IMG/VR virus record: IMGVR_UViG_3300043773_000555
Coordinates: 1-37,984 of that record
Origin: a virus
Direction: 5' to 3' (one strand)
Length of the DNA: 37,984 nucleotides
The translations under genes were made by a program, and so were the position numbers. Of the stretch, positions 36,372 to 37,984 are shown in pieces. The stretch's first letter is position 1. The number at the start of each line of letters is the position of its first letter. Below the pieces are notes generated by a model that was not told the origin of the DNA, searched no databases, and saw only the letters and a list, made by a program, of their open reading frames with translations.

Positions 36372-37082
36372 TTATGCCATCGCTGCCGCCGATGCCTTGG
36401 CGGTCTTACTTCCGTGGGGATTAATCCAAACGCTTTTTGCAGGTTTTGACCATCCTTGGCACAGTTGGCATTGTGCGCATGTTAAACCACGAGAGTCTGC
36501 TAGGCATTCGACAGTGTTTGCTGGTTGTACGGGTGAGACGTGGAAAACACGCAATTGGAGGGAGTTAGCAAGCTCGAGGCTCGAGGCTGTTTCTGTACTG
36601 ACCATGAAAAACTGATTGTAAGCGTTCCGTTTGGCGGCAGGCATGGTTTTCCAATTGTGAAAGTACCCTGTCCAACCCGTGCTAGCCTTGGCAATTGCTT
36701 TCACCATGGAAAGGGGAATTAAAGTAGGGTTGCCATACGCTCCGAAGCGTACTTTTTCGCCGCTAAATGCTTTTGCGTAGTCTTTTGGCATGAGTTTTGG
36801 CATGTTCCCGCTGTGGTATGATTTCCAGATGGCCAAAGGAGATTGGCCGACGTTAACATAACAGCCGTTACCAGATGCGAAAGGGCAACCCTCGCAAATT
36901 GTCACAGCGTCCAAACCAGACTGCACAGCGGCGACAGGGTTGACATCAGCGAGCATAATCCAGATCTGAATCATATCACCCGTTTTACGGTTTTGTGATT
37001 CACGAGTGAAACCAGATGCTGCTACGAAATAGCGTTGACCGTTTTTTGTGCCTTCATGCAGGATGTAAGTGTTATTTTTCAT
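36372..37082 (-). CDS. Conserved early phage protein (DUF7227-like)
   Basis: 236 residues from the ATG at 37082; a TTG two codons upstream (37088) is possible. CEGCPFASGNGCYVNVGQSP, KVRFGAYGNPTLIPL and a late TCAQCQLCQGW match a phage family I recall as DUF7227. Conserved Cys groups suggest metal binding. The function is unknown. It is the first gene of the distal minus-strand unit and so probably the earliest expressed. A weak promoter lies immediately upstream. Confidence 0.72.
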   Translation of the reverse strand: MKNNTYILHEGTKNGQRYFVAASGFTRESQNRKTGDMIQIWIMLADVNPVAAVQSGLDAVTICEGCPFASGNGCYVNVGQSPLAIWKSYHSGNMPKLMPKDYAKAFSGEKVRFGAYGNPTLIPLSMVKAIAKASTGWTGYFHNWKTMPAAKRNAYNQFFMVSTETASSLELANSLQLRVFHVSPVQPANTVECLADSRGLTCAQCQLCQGWSKPAKSVWINPHGSKTAKASAAAMA

Positions 37083-37087
37083 GTTCA

Positions 37088-37114
37088 AGTATATATTCGA
37101 GTTGTGGTCACCAA
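37088..37114 (-). promoter_or_regulatory. Putative early promoter
   Basis: On the minus strand TTGGTG (37114-37109) is followed after 15 bases by TATACT (37093-37088). Transcription would start near the ATG at 37082, giving a nearly leaderless mRNA. The spacer is short, so the call is tentative. Confidence 0.35.
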
Positions 37115-37278
37115 TCGCGGCGACAGGCGAAAGATAACCAATTCAGAGGGAATGTCTACAACATTTTAGCAACTATTTTCACTTTTCTTCTTTTCTGTTG
37201 ATTCTCAAAGGTTTATTGCATGAGATTTTTTCAGCATTGCCAGCAATAAGTGGGGAAAACAGAGAGTAAAGCGTCAAT

Positions 37279-37322
37279 TCAAGAGAGAATCAACAGAGAA
37301 TCAAGAGAGAATCAAGGGAGAA
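37279..37322. repeat. Four tandem 11-bp repeats
   Basis: TCAAGAGAGAA, TCAACAGAGAA, TCAAGAGAGAA and TCAAGGGAGAA are directly abutting. The purine-rich iterons lie next to the A/T-rich DNA and could bind an initiator such as the DnaA-like protein encoded at 34245. Confidence 0.9.
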
Positions 37323-37557
37323 GTAGCGAGGTAGAAGCATTGGTGGAAAGTATCTCAGAAACCTATTCACTCACTTGAAAGAATATCATCAACACACGCG
37401 AGGCAATCGCAAGCAAGTAACGGATGTCATCAGTGCATTAGCAACTAGCCTTTGGTGTACTGATTATAATGACCAATCACAAAACATGTCAAGCATAAAT
37501 TTTTCCGTTAGATTACGCTCTGTGTTGTGGCGATACCTGGACGACATGCCAGCTATT

Positions 37558-37770
37558 CAAGCGAGTGTTTCACACGGGTGTAGCGGCAATGCAAGCGAGT
37601 GATTCAAGCGAGCGTTTAAGTGTGGCGGCTGACATGTTGGGCGAGTGATTCATACGGACGTTTCAGCAGTGCTGTGCCGGTGCTGTGCCGGTGCTGTCTC
37701 GAGCTGTGCGGTGCTGTCGGTCCGGTGATGCGAGCGATCGTCCCGGTGCTGTCCCGGTGCTGTCTCGAGC
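37558..37770. repeat. Degenerate direct repeats, G/C-rich
   Basis: Variants of GCGAGTGATTCA occur near 37561, 37595, 37609 and 37641. GTGCTGTGCCG is in tandem at 37669-37690. CCGGTGCTGTCTCGAGC is repeated at 37688-37704 and 37754-37770. They grade into the 15-bp array that follows. Confidence 0.75.
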
Positions 37771-37837
37771 GGTGCTGCTGTTCCGGTGCAGATCAAGCGG
37801 GCGATTTATACAAACGTTTGATTTGCTAGGTGTGCGG

Positions 37838-37942
37838 ATGAGCAGTGTGAGGATGAGTACTGTTCAGGTGAGTACTGTTCAGGTGAGTAGTGTTCAGGTG
37901 AGTAGTGTTCAGGTGGGCAGTGTTTGCATGAGTAGTGTTCGG
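37838..37942. repeat. Seven tandem 15-bp repeats
   Basis: Consensus RTGAGTAGTGTTCAG; each unit starts with ATG or GTG, and the array continues into the left end of the window (bases 1-85) because the ends overlap. The period of 15 is a multiple of three, so an open frame runs through it (a 49-codon ORF from 37838 to base 130 across the junction), but the array is more likely a protein-binding iteron set. Confidence 0.9.
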
Positions 37943-37984
37943 ATGAACGGGGGGAGGGGGTCGCGCGCGCGTTGCTTACGATTA
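37858..37984. repeat. Right copy of 127-bp terminal direct repeat
   Basis: Identical to bases 1-127. See the left copy. Together they show circular closure or direct terminal redundancy. Confidence 0.95.

Larger units (their letters stand above)
37083..37857. other. Gene-free control region, candidate origin
   Basis: No gene is supported in 37083-37857; with 1-206 across the circular junction it makes a gap of about 980 bp between the divergent early and late blocks. It contains an A/T-rich part (37140-37260), four 11-bp tandem repeats, a G/C-rich part with nested repeats (37558-37790) and a 15-bp tandem array. This arrangement of an A/T-rich segment plus iterons suggests a replication origin with early and late promoters. 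Confidence 0.55.

Noticed and set aside
37423-37440. CTGATGA on the minus strand in the control region
   Set aside because: No G follows the core and no GAA plus stem III is found.
37620-37829. 69-codon plus ORF rich in Cys and Arg
   Set aside because: It is a translation of the G/C-rich direct repeats with no coding signals.
37838-37984. Open frame through the 15-bp repeats (SSVQV pentapeptides), and the idea of a CRISPR array
   Set aside because: The repeats abut with no spacers, so this is not CRISPR. The frame is open only because the period is a multiple of three, and no ribosome binding site or homologue is evident.
1-37984. Evidence for lysogeny (integrase, attachment site, excisionase)
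   Set aside because: No recombinase of the tyrosine or serine type and no clear CI-like repressor were seen. The small RHH and HTH proteins alone do not support lysogeny.

Overview
This window is essentially a complete genome of a small tailed phage with a podovirus-type (short-tail) structural plan. It was probably assembled from a metagenome or a host culture. Its first and last 127 bases are identical, so the molecule closes into a circle of about 37,857 bp. A 127-base overlap is also a common maximum assembler k-mer, so a real terminal repeat is not proven. I see no integrase, clear lysogeny repressor, DNA polymerase or RNA polymerase. The host is not identifiable. It is probably a Gram-negative-type bacterium, because the capsid, portal and tail proteins resemble proteobacterial podoviruses, the capsid being of the SU10/DUF5309 type.

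Layout. The plus strand from 207 to 23,030 carries the late genes: tail nozzle/stabilisation protein, fibre-like protein, an S74-chaperone protein, two large putative ejection proteins, terminase small and large subunits, portal, three tiny basic proteins, scaffold, major capsid protein, decoration protein, head-tail adaptor, receptor-type protein, two holin-like membrane proteins, endolysin and a metallophosphoesterase. A three-gene minus-strand cassette (15,501-16,274) with its own promoter and attenuator-like leader interrupts this block. The minus strand from 37,082 down to 23,027 holds the early/accessory genes in two transcription units separated by a terminator near 31,760. The distal unit has an ERF annealing protein, a RecE/YqaJ-like exonuclease, a stand-alone DnaA domain IV-like protein and many small proteins. 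The proximal unit starts with a tRNA-Ile(UAU) and contains ribbon-helix-helix and HTH proteins, MazG-like proteins, an SSB-like protein, a DnaC-like ATPase and a C5-cytosine methyltransferase. One plus-strand gene (31,445) sits between the two units.

How it fits together. The phage appears to recruit the host replisome: a DnaA-like DNA-binding protein and a DnaC-like loader are present, but no polymerase. ERF and the exonuclease form a recombination pair. The roughly 980-bp gap that closes the circle (37,083 through 206) lies between the divergent early and late blocks. It is packed with 11-bp and 15-bp tandem repeats and is the best candidate for origin and control region.

Most notable observations. 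(1) Three type I hammerhead ribozymes lie between early minus-strand genes (34,836-34,886, 35,184-35,233, 36,308-36,358). All have the complete catalytic core, and each is followed by a conserved hairpin at the 5' end of the downstream cleavage product. They should cut the early polycistronic RNA into segments, in two cases leaving exactly 20 nt before the next start codon. (2) A 315-codon ORF lies wholly inside the cytosine methyltransferase gene in another frame of the same strand, and carries its own set of family-like motifs, an apparent overprinted gene pair. (3) A leader with a terminator whose loop can pair with upstream RNA precedes the minus-strand cassette in the late region. (4) Duplicated modules, repeated coiled-coil genes and C-terminal KGG tails that encode the next gene's ribosome binding site show a modular early operon.
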